DNA of 64,000 nucleotides from positions 496,001-560,000 of the forward strand of contig NZ_FLKP01000002.1 in the NCBI RefSeq assembly GCF_900087015.1, given 5' to 3'. The stretch is from Christensenella timonensis. GTDB lineage: Bacteria > Bacillota > Clostridia > Christensenellales > Christensenellaceae. Both the position numbers and the translations under genes were made by a program. Positions 43,633 to 51,447 of this stretch are shown here, one piece after another (within the stretch, counting starts at the first letter, position 1; the number at the start of each line of letters is the position of its first letter). The notes below the pieces were generated by a model. The model saw nothing but the letters and a program-made list of their open reading frames with translations, was not told where the DNA came from and did not search any database.

Positions 43633-43985
43633 CAATGGGGTTGGAACTTAGGATTGTGCTGATCGTAATCTCGGTTCTGGTATTGATTTATGTATTGCGC
43701 AAAATCAGCAAATCGAAATTGAGTATTTCCGATTCCATTTTTTGGATCGTATTCGCGATACTATTGCTTTTGCTGAGCGTCTTTCCGCAGATCGCGTTTT
43801 TCTTTTCCGGGCTTTTGGGTATCGAAACGCCGCTCAACTTTGTTTTGCTGTTCTTTATCGCTCTTATGATCTTGAAGTTGTTTTTGATGTCCATCAAAAT
43901 TTCGCAACTGGAAGAAAAGAACAAGCAGATGGCACAGAAGATCGCTATGGATCAAATGGAGCAAAGGGGAAAAAAGGATGAATAA
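43629..43985 (+). CDS. DUF2304 membrane protein
   Basis: A 118-residue protein with three hydrophobic helices (8-24, 37-55, 65-85) and a charged coiled-coil-like tail (KISQLEEKNKQMAQKIAMDQ). It overlaps the preceding glycosyltransferase by 4 bp (ATGA) and the next gene by 8 bp. DUF2304 genes regularly follow such transferases, so it is probably a membrane partner or anchor. Confidence 0.88.
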   Translation: MTMGLELRIVLIVISVLVLIYVLRKISKSKLSISDSIFWIVFAILLLLLSVFPQIAFFFSGLLGIETPLNFVLLFFIALMILKLFLMSIKISQLEEKNKQMAQKIAMDQMEQRGKKDE

Positions 43986-44775
43986 ATTTTCCCATGTTTT
44001 TGCGGTATGTGCTTATAAGGAAAGCCCGTATCTGGCGGATTGCCTGCAGGCGCTCAAAGACCAAAGCGCTCCGGCACAGATACTGATCGCAACCTCCACG
44101 CCGAATGCGTATATCAATAAAATGGCGGAAAAGTTTGAGGTGCCCGTTTTTGTAAGCGGCAGGGAAAGCGGGATCGGCCGTGACTGGAATTTTGCCCTCT
44201 CCTGTGCGGAGGCGGATTTTGTGACGATCGCGCACCAGGATGATATTTATTTGCGGGATTACCTGCAAAGCATAGAAGAATACAATCGGCTGGCAAAAGA
44301 CCCGATATTGTTTTTTACAGATTATGGGGAGCTGCGCAATCAGAAAGAGGTATATGACAACCGGCTGCTTCAGGTGAAGCGGAAGATCAATGCTTTTTTG
44401 AAGCCGCGTATATTCTGGCATAGCAGGTTTATGCGTAACCGTACGCTATCCGTGGGCAATGCCATTTGCTGCCCGTCCGTGTGTATCCACAAATCAAAGT
44501 TCCCGGATTTTCGTTTTGATGAAACGATGACCTGCGACCTCGATTGGGACGCATGGAGCAGGCTTGCCAAGGAAAAAGGATCGTTCGTATATATCCCCAG
44601 GCCGCTGATGCTGCACCGCATCCATGAGGGATCGGAAACGACAAACCAGTTAGAGGAAGGGAAGCGCTTTGCAGAGGATCTTGAAATGTTCCGGCGTTAC
44701 TGGCCAAGGCCGCTTGCCAAGATGATCATGAAAAAATATGCAACCAGCACGGACAGCAACAAAATAAGCGGATAA
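43978..44775 (+). CDS. family 2 glycosyltransferase
   Basis: A 265-residue GT-A protein. The N-terminal strand FAVCAYKESPYLADCLQAL and ATSTPN are followed by GRDWNFALSCAEADFVTIAHQDDIY near 63-87, whose DD is the likely metal site. MTCDLDWDAWSRL near 183 and the later LMLHRIHEGSET contain probable acceptor-site residues. No membrane helices. It is translationally coupled to the DUF2304 gene and ends the cassette. The likely product is a cell-surface glycan or glycolipid. Confidence 0.88.
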   Translation: MNKFSHVFAVCAYKESPYLADCLQALKDQSAPAQILIATSTPNAYINKMAEKFEVPVFVSGRESGIGRDWNFALSCAEADFVTIAHQDDIYLRDYLQSIEEYNRLAKDPILFFTDYGELRNQKEVYDNRLLQVKRKINAFLKPRIFWHSRFMRNRTLSVGNAICCPSVCIHKSKFPDFRFDETMTCDLDWDAWSRLAKEKGSFVYIPRPLMLHRIHEGSETTNQLEEGKRFAEDLEMFRRYWPRPLAKMIMKKYATSTDSNKISG

Positions 44776-44808
44776 AAAAGAAGCGCCCACGTGAGCGCTT
44801 CTTTTTAT
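44774..44808. terminator. bidirectional terminator
   Basis: AAGAAGCGC and GCGCTTCTT flank an 8-nt loop, with an A-run before and five T after, between the convergent GT and DUF308 genes. Confidence 0.9.
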
Positions 44809-44818
44809 ATACCTCAAA

Positions 44819-45454
44819 TTATTGTTTGCGGGCCAGCTTGCCGGAGCACGCTTCTGCAAACAGTGCGATACCGCCGAGGATCAGGTAGAAGCTGAAGATC
44901 CATTCGAGAACCGCAAAGCCTGCGAACGGCGCCGCGATGATCATGATGCCAAGGACAAGGTTGATGATGCCGCTGGCAAGGATCCAACCGGAACCCGGTT
45001 CGCCGGATTTTTTGAATGCACCGTAGGAAGCGATTTGCGTGATGCCGCCAAACAGTGCAAAAAAGCCGATGAGGAACGAGAACAGGCTGAGCATGTCGAG
45101 CGCGCCTGCAAGGCTTCCAAGCGCCTGCAGCAAGACCAGTACGCCCAAGAGTGTAAAGATAATACCGTTGGCAAGCGTCCAGCCGTTCCGCAGCTCGGAA
45201 GGCGTCTTGAAATACATGACGACCTCAAAAACACCGTAGATAATGAAACCGACTGTCACGATATAACCCAGCGTAAATGCCGAAGCAACTGGTTTTACCC
45301 AGATCAGGATACCGAGTACGACCATGCAGATCGCAATGATGATACCGGCCGTTTTGTTTCCGCCGCTCATTTTTTTAGCCATGTTGTTGAGGTTCATTCT
45401 GGTTTTGGGCTGTTTGTCCTGCCCGTTTGGAGCATTCGTGTTTTCTTCGTTCAT
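44819..45454 (-). CDS. HdeD/DUF308 family membrane protein
   Basis: A 211-residue protein. A hydrophilic N-terminus (1-33, Asn/Gln/Lys-rich) is followed by six hydrophobic helices arranged as three similar pairs, each with a Gly-rich LGI or FGG turn. That is the HdeD repeat pattern. E. coli HdeD is linked to acid resistance at high density; the role here is unknown. It is a single gene. Confidence 0.85.
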   Translation of the reverse strand: MNEENTNAPNGQDKQPKTRMNLNNMAKKMSGGNKTAGIIIAICMVVLGILIWVKPVASAFTLGYIVTVGFIIYGVFEVVMYFKTPSELRNGWTLANGIIFTLLGVLVLLQALGSLAGALDMLSLFSFLIGFFALFGGITQIASYGAFKKSGEPGSGWILASGIINLVLGIMIIAAPFAGFAVLEWIFSFYLILGGIALFAEACSGKLARKQ

Positions 45455-45584
45455 AAGATGATTCCTCCTATAAAAAGTTGAATATTCATAACCATATGAA
45501 ACAATCCATTAACATATTATATAATACTTACCAAGGATTGTCTACGTGGCAAGTCATAAAATCAACCTGTTTTCTTGCCTAAAC

Positions 45585-45622
45585 AAAAAAAGAGAGACCG
45601 CCATATCGCATGGCGGTCTTTT
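45585..45622 (-). terminator. terminator of the ferredoxin-like gene
   Basis: AGACCGCCAT and ATGGCGGTCT form a 10-bp stem with a U-run on the minus strand, immediately after the stop at 45625. Confidence 0.9.
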
Positions 45623-45624
45623 GG

Positions 45625-46329
45625 TCATTCCAGTATCGTTCCGTCCGTATCCACGGTGACGATGCTCCAGGGGATCATTTTGCCGGAGCGGTGCAGCGCG
45701 TCCGTCACGGCCTTGACGATACCGCCGCAGCAAGGTACGGACATGCGCGCGACGGTAATGCTTTTGATGTCGTTGTGCTGCAGGATATCCGTCAGCTTAT
45801 CCGCATAGTCCACCTCGTCAAGCTTCGGACAGCCGATGAGCGTGATCTTGCCCCTGATGAAATCCTTATGGAAATTACCATAGGCAAAGGCCGTACAGTC
45901 TGCGGCCACGAGCAGGTTCGCGTTTTCAAAATAGGGCGCGTTGGGCGGAACCAGCTTGATCTGTACCGGCCACTGGGAGAGCTGGGAGGGCGCGGTGCCG
46001 GGGGCTTCTGGCTCCGGTGCTGCGGCACGGTGCTCGATCCGCTTTGACTGCATGCCGGGGCAGCCACCCTGCGGCGGCGTTTTCTTGCCTTGCAGCTGCA
46101 TATTGCGTTTTACCGCAGCCTCGTCATAGGGCGCGGCTTCGCGTTCCTCAAAAGAGATCGCGTCCGTGGGACAGGCGGGCAGGCAATTTCCAAGTCCGTC
46201 GCAATAATCATCGCGCAGCAATCTGGCTTTACCGTTTACAAGGCCGATCGCACCTTCCTCGCAGGCGGATACGCACAGCCCGCAGCCGTTGCACTTTTCT
46301 TCATCTATGGTAATGATTTTACGTTTCAT
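45625..46329 (-). CDS. 2[4Fe-4S] ferredoxin-domain protein with C-terminal Cys-containing domain
   Basis: A 234-residue cytosolic iron-sulphur protein. Residues 1-65 carry two CxxCxxCxxxCP-type clusters: CNGCGLCVSACEEGA, and a second variant with CDGLGNCLPACP. A Pro/Ala linker (100-117) leads to a ~115-residue domain with LVAADCTAFAYGNFH, LIGCPKLDEVDYADKL and SVPCCGGIV. This type is often annotated as a 4Fe-4S binding protein near hybrid-cluster or redox-stress genes. The gene is monocistronic behind a CRP/FNR-like site. Confidence 0.88.
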   Translation of the reverse strand: MKRKIITIDEEKCNGCGLCVSACEEGAIGLVNGKARLLRDDYCDGLGNCLPACPTDAISFEEREAAPYDEAAVKRNMQLQGKKTPPQGGCPGMQSKRIEHRAAAPEPEAPGTAPSQLSQWPVQIKLVPPNAPYFENANLLVAADCTAFAYGNFHKDFIRGKITLIGCPKLDEVDYADKLTDILQHNDIKSITVARMSVPCCGGIVKAVTDALHRSGKMIPWSIVTVDTDGTILE

Positions 46330-46367
46330 ATTTATTTTTCCCTCATTCCCTTACTATTGATACTCTT

Positions 46368-46410
46368 ATTATAAACAGATATGCGTAAAAATAATGTTGC
46401 AATTGCAACA
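46368..46410 (-). promoter_or_regulatory. class II CRP/FNR-like promoter of the ferredoxin-like gene
   Basis: On the minus strand TATAAT occupies 46368-46373 with no good -35 box. The perfect 16-bp palindrome TGTTGCAATTGCAACA (46395-46410) is centred about 41 bp upstream of the predicted start, the geometry of CRP/FNR-activated promoters. Confidence 0.55.
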
Positions 46411-46440
46411 AAAAAGGCGGAAGCATTTTTCCGCCTTTTC
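46410..46440 (-). terminator. terminator of the small gene at 46456
   Basis: AAAAGGCGGAA and TTCCGCCTTTT form an 11-bp stem with a U-run on the minus strand. Confidence 0.85.
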
Positions 46441-46455
46441 TATGCTGGAAATTGA

Positions 46456-46665
46456 TTACCAGGGTTCACCCGGGCATTTGTCCGTCGGGCCCTCGCGGTT
46501 TAGGTATCCGGTCGTTCCGTCTGCCTTTGCAAAGCTGACATAAACCTGCTTGGATTTATCGTCCGCCTGTTTTGATGCTTCCGCGATCGCCTTGTTTTTA
46601 TCAAGTCCGTCGATATATTCCTCTGTCCCAAATTTTGGGTCCCTTACAATAACCTTATACGTCAT
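46456..46665 (-). CDS. small hypothetical protein (69 aa)
   Basis: A 69-residue soluble protein with a predicted beta-alpha-beta pattern: MTYKVIVRDPKFGTEEYIDG, a Lys/Ala helix, then QVYVSFAKADGTTGYLNREG. There is a single Cys near the end (DKCPGEPW). GGGAGG lies 8 bp before the ATG and a terminator follows, so it is a real gene. Longer frames upstream have no ribosome site. I do not recognise the family. Confidence 0.7.
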   Translation of the reverse strand: MTYKVIVRDPKFGTEEYIDGLDKNKAIAEASKQADDKSKQVYVSFAKADGTTGYLNREGPTDKCPGEPW

Positions 46666-46789
46666 GATCGATTCCTCCCTTTTTTGAATTATTCCTTCTG
46701 CTGTATATATATCCACGCAGGGGGCGGCTAAAACCAAATTTTCATGAAAACTCAAAATAATTTTAATGAAAATCCAGTCTCTGTCTTTA

Positions 46790-46850
46790 TACAATCTTAA
46801 TACCGGAGATAAGAACCCTAACACCGTCTTAATTTGCTTACGCATATAAT
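46790..46850 (+). promoter_or_regulatory. kdp promoter with candidate KdpE sites
   Basis: TATAAT (46845-46850) has no -35 box, as expected for an activated promoter. TTTATAC followed by TCTTAAT and ACC near 46786-46804 resembles the E. coli KdpE site as I recall it. TCTTAAT is repeated at 46795-46801 and 46827-46833, 32 bp (three turns) apart. Confidence 0.45.
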
Positions 46851-46900
46851 CAGAACGTACAAGAAAATTCAGTTTAATGGAAAGAGAAAGGGGAATCATC

Positions 46901-46990
46901 ATGGGTGTGATCATCACAGTGATCGGTATCGCGGCAGCGGCGCTGTTTGTGTACCTATTTGTTGTCCTTGTGCGGGGGGATAAACAATGA
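46901..46990 (+). CDS. kdpF: KdpF, small subunit of the potassium-transporting ATPase
   Basis: A 29-residue single-helix peptide beginning [19 protein letters not shown] and ending VRGDKQ, typical of KdpF. KdpF stabilises the KdpABC complex in the membrane. AAAGGGG is upstream. The ATGA at 46987-46990 joins its stop to the kdpA start. It is easily missed because of its length. Confidence 0.85.
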   Translation: MGVIITVIGIAAAALFVYLFVVLVRGDKQ

Positions 46991-48729
46991 GCAATCAGAT
47001 CTTGCAGTATGTGCTATACGTCGCTATCCTTGTTGCACTGGCAATCCCGCTTGGCAAGTATATTGGCAAGGTCATGAACGGGGAAAAGACATTCCTTTCA
47101 AAGGTACTGGTCCCGGTGGAAAACTTCGCATACAAGATATTGCATGTGAATAAAAACGAGGACATGGGCTGGAAAAAATACGCGGTATGCTGCGTACTGT
47201 TCAGTGCGTTTGGCTTTGCGATCCTGTTCTTTTTGAATATGGCGCAGGGCTTTTTGCCGCTGAATCCCGAGGGGCTTGACGGAACGTCGTGGCACCTGGC
47301 GTACAATACGACGTCAAGCTTCGTAAGCAATACGAACTGGCAGTCGTATTCGGGGGAAAGCACGCTTTCTTATTTGACGCAAATGCTGGGGCTTACGGTA
47401 CAGAACTTTGTTTCCGCAGCAACGGGTATTGTGGTGCTGTTTGCGCTTATCCGTGGGTTTACGCGTGAAAAGGGGACGGGCATCGGGAACTTCTGGGTGG
47501 ATATGACGCGGGTGGTATGGTATGTCCTCATTCCGCTTTCGCTGGTCGTGGCGATCCTGCTCGTTTCACAGGGCGTGGTACAAAATTTGTCGGCGTATAC
47601 GGAAACGAGCCTCTTGCAGCCGACGACGCTGGCGGACGGCACGGTGATCACAGGGCAGGTGATCCCGCAGGGACCCGCAGCCAGCCAGATCGCCATCAAG
47701 CAGCTGGGAACGAACGGCGGCGGCTTTTTCGGCGTAAACTCGGCGTTCCCGCTGGAAAACCCAACGGTCTTTTCCAATATGATCGAGATGATCTCGCTCC
47801 TGCTGATCCCGGTGGCGCTGTGCTTTACCTTTGGCAGGAACGTAAAAGATAAACGGCAGGGCATCGCGCTCTTTCTTGTGATGATTATTATGCTGGTCGC
47901 TTTTCTGGCGGTCATCGGCGTAAATGAAGCAAATGGCACGCCGCAGCTAAGCCAGGACGGCGCAGTCAGTATGGCCGCGACGGATGACCAGGCAGGCGGC
48001 AATATGGAAGGCAAGGAAAGCAGGTTCGGCATCGCGACATCGAGCACATGGGCGTCGTTTACGACCGCCGCGTCAAACGGCTCGGTCAACTCCATGCACG
48101 ACAGTTACACGCCTTTAGGAGGGCTTGTGACCATGCTGCAAATGCAGCTTGGGGAGGTTATCTTCGGCGGCGTTGGCTGTGGGCTTTACGGTATGCTGGC
48201 TTTCGCGATCATCGCGGTGTTCCTGTCCGGGCTCATGGTGGGCAGGACGCCTGAATACCTGGGTAAGAAGATCGAGCCGTTCGAGATGAAAATGGCAACG
48301 CTTGTATGCCTGGCGACACCGCTGGCGGCGCTTGTCGGTACGGCGGTCGCCTGCTATGTGCCGTCGGTGATGGACAGCCTGACAAACAGCGGCCCGCATG
48401 GTTTTTCGGAAGTGCTGTACGCTTTCTCGTCCGGCGCGGGCAACAACGGATCGGCCTTTGCGGGGCTGAACGCCAACACGCCGTTCCTGAATGTCGCGAT
48501 CGGGACAGTCATGCTGTTCGTGCGCTTTATGCCCATGCTTGCGACCCTTGCGATCGCAGGGTCTATGGTGCGTAAACAAAAGGTAGCGGTCTCTGCGGGG
48601 ACGCTGCCTACGCACAATGCATTGTTCATCGTCATACTGATTATTGTGGTACTGCTTGTAGGAGCGCTTTCGTTCCTTCCGGCGCTGGCGGTAGGCCCGA
48701 TTGCGGAATACTTCCAGATGATTGGTTAA
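46987..48729 (+). CDS. kdpA: potassium-transporting ATPase, K+ channel-like subunit KdpA
   Basis: A 580-residue membrane subunit with about ten helices that selects and conducts K+. The four degenerate selectivity loops are visible: [19 protein letters not shown] near 103, [19 protein letters not shown] near 238, [16 protein letters not shown] near 355 and [12 protein letters not shown] near 485. Length is normal. It works with KdpB and KdpC for high-affinity uptake at low external K+. Confidence 0.98.
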   Translation: MSNQILQYVLYVAILVALAIPLGKYIGKVMNGEKTFLSKVLVPVENFAYKILHVNKNEDMGWKKYAVCCVLFSAFGFAILFFLNMAQGFLPLNPEGLDGTSWHLAYNTTSSFVSNTNWQSYSGESTLSYLTQMLGLTVQNFVSAATGIVVLFALIRGFTREKGTGIGNFWVDMTRVVWYVLIPLSLVVAILLVSQGVVQNLSAYTETSLLQPTTLADGTVITGQVIPQGPAASQIAIKQLGTNGGGFFGVNSAFPLENPTVFSNMIEMISLLLIPVALCFTFGRNVKDKRQGIALFLVMIIMLVAFLAVIGVNEANGTPQLSQDGAVSMAATDDQAGGNMEGKESRFGIATSSTWASFTTAASNGSVNSMHDSYTPLGGLVTMLQMQLGEVIFGGVGCGLYGMLAFAIIAVFLSGLMVGRTPEYLGKKIEPFEMKMATLVCLATPLAALVGTAVACYVPSVMDSLTNSGPHGFSEVLYAFSSGAGNNGSAFAGLNANTPFLNVAIGTVMLFVRFMPMLATLAIAGSMVRKQKVAVSAGTLPTHNALFIVILIIVVLLVGALSFLPALAVGPIAEYFQMIG

Positions 48730-48744
48730 GGGGAGGAGAAGGTC

Positions 48745-50814
48745 ATGGATACGAAAAAACAAAAATTTGTCAACAAACAGATGATCGGGCGCGCCTTAAA
48801 AGATTCGTTTTTAAAGCTGAACCCTAAAATACAAATACAAAACCCTGTCATGTTCGTCGTATATATTGCGTCGATATTGACGACACTCCTTTATGTATGC
48901 GCCCTTGTGGGGATAAGGGACAACACGCCCGGTTTCATACTGGGGATCGCAGTCCTTTTGTGGCTGACTGTCTTGTTTGCCAACTTTGCCGAGGCCATCG
49001 CCGAAGGCCGCGGCAAAGCACAGGCAGACGCGCTGCGGGCGGCCAAACGAGATATCGTGGCCAAGAAGATACCATCCCTTACGGAGCGGGACAATGTAAC
49101 GGAAGTACCGTCGGCTTCGCTGCGCAAAGGCGATCTCGTCGTGGTACACGCAGGGGAACAGATTCCCGCGGACGGCGATGTGGTCGATGGCGCGGCTTCT
49201 GTTGACGAAAGTGCGATCACAGGCGAATCCGCCCCGGTGATCCGTGAGAGCGGCGGCGACCGCTGCGCAGTCACGGGCGGTACGACGGTCATTTCCGACT
49301 GGCTGGTCGTACTTGTGACGAACAACCCCGGCGAGAGCTTCCTCGACAAGATGATCGCCATGGTGGAAGGCGCTGCGCGCAAAAAGACGCCCAATGAGAT
49401 CGCGCTGCAGATATTGCTGGTGACGCTGACCATCATATTTTTGGTCGTGACCGTATCGCTTTACGCATTCGCGCATTTCTCGGCGCAGATGCAGGGAATG
49501 GATACCAACCCGACCTCTGTTACCTCGCTGATGGCGCTGCTGGTATGTTTGGCGCCTACGACCATCGGCGCGCTGCTGTCGGCGATCGGCATTGCGGGTA
49601 TGAGCCGCCTCAACCAGGCGAACGTGCTCGCCATGAGCGGGCGCGCGATCGAGGCGGCGGGCGATGTAGACGTGCTGCTGCTGGATAAAACGGGTACGAT
49701 CACTTTGGGGAACCGCCAGGCAAGCGAATTTATTCCGGTGGATGGGACGGATATCCATGAGCTTGCCGACGCGGCGCAGCTTTCCTCGCTTTCGGACGAA
49801 ACGCCGGAGGGCCGGAGCGTGGTCGTACTGGCAAAGGAGAAATTCAATATACGCGGCCGCAATTTAAGCGAGCTGCAGGCAACGTTTATTCCCTTTTCGG
49901 CCAAGACGCGTATGAGCGGGGTAGATTACGAAGGGAACGAAGTGCGCAAGGGCGCTGTCGACGCGATCTGCGCTTATGCGCAGGCGCACGGCCGGCAATA
50001 TTCGGCTGAATGCCGCGGTATCGTGGAACGCGTTTCAAACAGCGGCGGTACGCCGCTCGTCGTTGCCAAAAACGGAAAGATACTGGGTGTGATCCATTTG
50101 AAGGATATCATCAAGCAGGGGGTCAGGGAAAAGTTTGCCGACCTTAGGAAGATGGGCATCAAAACGATCATGATCACGGGCGACAATCCCCTCACAGCGG
50201 CGGCGATCGCTGCGGAAGCGGGCGTGGACGATTTCCTGGCGGAAGCGACGCCTGAAGCAAAGCTGGAGCTGATCCGCGAATACCAGAAGAGCGGACACAT
50301 GGTCGCCATGACGGGCGACGGCACGAATGACGCGCCCGCACTCGCGCAGGCGGACGTTGCCGTGGCGATGAACACGGGTACGCAGGCGGCGAAGGAAGCG
50401 GGCAATATGGTCGACCTCGATTCGTCGCCCACCAAGCTGATCGACATCGTACGCATCGGCAAGCAGCTGCTGATGACACGCGGTGCGCTGACGACGTTTT
50501 CCATTGCCAACGATATCGCAAAATACTTTGCGATCATCCCGCCGCTGTTCTTTTTGCTGTTCCCGCAGCTGCAGGCCTTAAACATCATGGGCCTGCACAG
50601 CCCGGAAAGCGCGATCTTCTCGGCGGTCATCTACAATGCGCTTATCATTGTGGCACTGATCCCGCTGGCCCTAAAGGGCGTGAAGTACCGGGAAGTCCCG
50701 GCAAGCAAGCTGTTGTCGAGGAATATACTGGTCTATGGCGTGGGCGGCGTGATCCTGCCGTTTATCGCGATCAAGCTGATCGACATGCTGCTCGTGGCAG
50801 TGGGGATGTTTTAG
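48745..50814 (+). CDS. kdpB: potassium-transporting P-type ATPase, catalytic subunit KdpB
   Basis: A 689-residue P-type ATPase. Phosphorylated Asp314 lies in [11 protein letters not shown]. The actuator-domain motif is [11 protein letters not shown] near 158 and the hinge [20 protein letters not shown] near 525. Seven or so helices surround these domains. It couples ATP hydrolysis to K+ passage through KdpA. GGGGAGGAG precedes the ATG, 15 bp after kdpA. Confidence 0.98.
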   Translation: MDTKKQKFVNKQMIGRALKDSFLKLNPKIQIQNPVMFVVYIASILTTLLYVCALVGIRDNTPGFILGIAVLLWLTVLFANFAEAIAEGRGKAQADALRAAKRDIVAKKIPSLTERDNVTEVPSASLRKGDLVVVHAGEQIPADGDVVDGAASVDESAITGESAPVIRESGGDRCAVTGGTTVISDWLVVLVTNNPGESFLDKMIAMVEGAARKKTPNEIALQILLVTLTIIFLVVTVSLYAFAHFSAQMQGMDTNPTSVTSLMALLVCLAPTTIGALLSAIGIAGMSRLNQANVLAMSGRAIEAAGDVDVLLLDKTGTITLGNRQASEFIPVDGTDIHELADAAQLSSLSDETPEGRSVVVLAKEKFNIRGRNLSELQATFIPFSAKTRMSGVDYEGNEVRKGAVDAICAYAQAHGRQYSAECRGIVERVSNSGGTPLVVAKNGKILGVIHLKDIIKQGVREKFADLRKMGIKTIMITGDNPLTAAAIAAEAGVDDFLAEATPEAKLELIREYQKSGHMVAMTGDGTNDAPALAQADVAVAMNTGTQAAKEAGNMVDLDSSPTKLIDIVRIGKQLLMTRGALTTFSIANDIAKYFAIIPPLFFLLFPQLQALNIMGLHSPESAIFSAVIYNALIIVALIPLALKGVKYREVPASKLLSRNILVYGVGGVILPFIAIKLIDMLLVAVGMF

Positions 50815-50826
50815 GAGGGAAATACT

Positions 50827-51435
50827 ATGTGGAAAACGATAAAGGCTGTTGCGCCCAAGGCGCTGGTGTTTATACTGGTACTGACGCTCGTATGCGGACT
50901 GGTTTACCCGCTGGTAGTGACGGGAATTTCGCAAATCGCGTTCCCAAAACAGGCGAATGGCAGTATCATAGAGGTGGACGGTACGGCATACGGAAGCGAG
51001 CTGTTGGCGCAGGATTTTACAGGGGCGGAATACCTGCACGGACGCGTGATGAATGTGAACGCAGAGACATTTGTTGATGAGGAAGGAAACCCGCTGTTGT
51101 TCGCGGGGCCGACAAACTTATCCCCGGCGACTGAGGAATTTGACGCGTTGATGGCGGAGCGGGTCAACAAGATCCGCGAGGAAAACCCGCAAATGGGCGA
51201 TACCCCTATCCCGGTCGACCTGGTCACGAGCTCGGGCAGCGGACTTGATCCGGATATTTCACCCGCAGGGGCGGAGTACCAGGTGAAGCGCATCGCACAG
51301 GCGCGCGGCTTGAGCGAACAACAGGTTCGCGAAGTGATCGCCCACCATACGCAGGGACGGTTCCTGGGAATATTCGGGGAACCGACTGTAAATGTGTTAA
51401 AAGTGAATCTGGAACTTGATGGGATATGGCAGTAA
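50827..51435 (+). CDS. kdpC: potassium-transporting ATPase, subunit KdpC
   Basis: A 202-residue protein with one N-terminal helix (12-34) and an extracytoplasmic domain. Conserved pieces are ALVFILVLTLVCGLVYPL, AQDFTGAEYLHGR, TSSGSGLDPDISPAGAEYQ and the end FLGIFGEPTVNVLKVN. It assists KdpB/KdpA assembly and ATP use. AGGAGG precedes the ATG. It ends 12 bp before kdpD. Confidence 0.97.
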   Translation: MWKTIKAVAPKALVFILVLTLVCGLVYPLVVTGISQIAFPKQANGSIIEVDGTAYGSELLAQDFTGAEYLHGRVMNVNAETFVDEEGNPLLFAGPTNLSPATEEFDALMAERVNKIREENPQMGDTPIPVDLVTSSGSGLDPDISPAGAEYQVKRIAQARGLSEQQVREVIAHHTQGRFLGIFGEPTVNVLKVNLELDGIWQ

Positions 51436-51447
51436 CGGGAGAACCAT

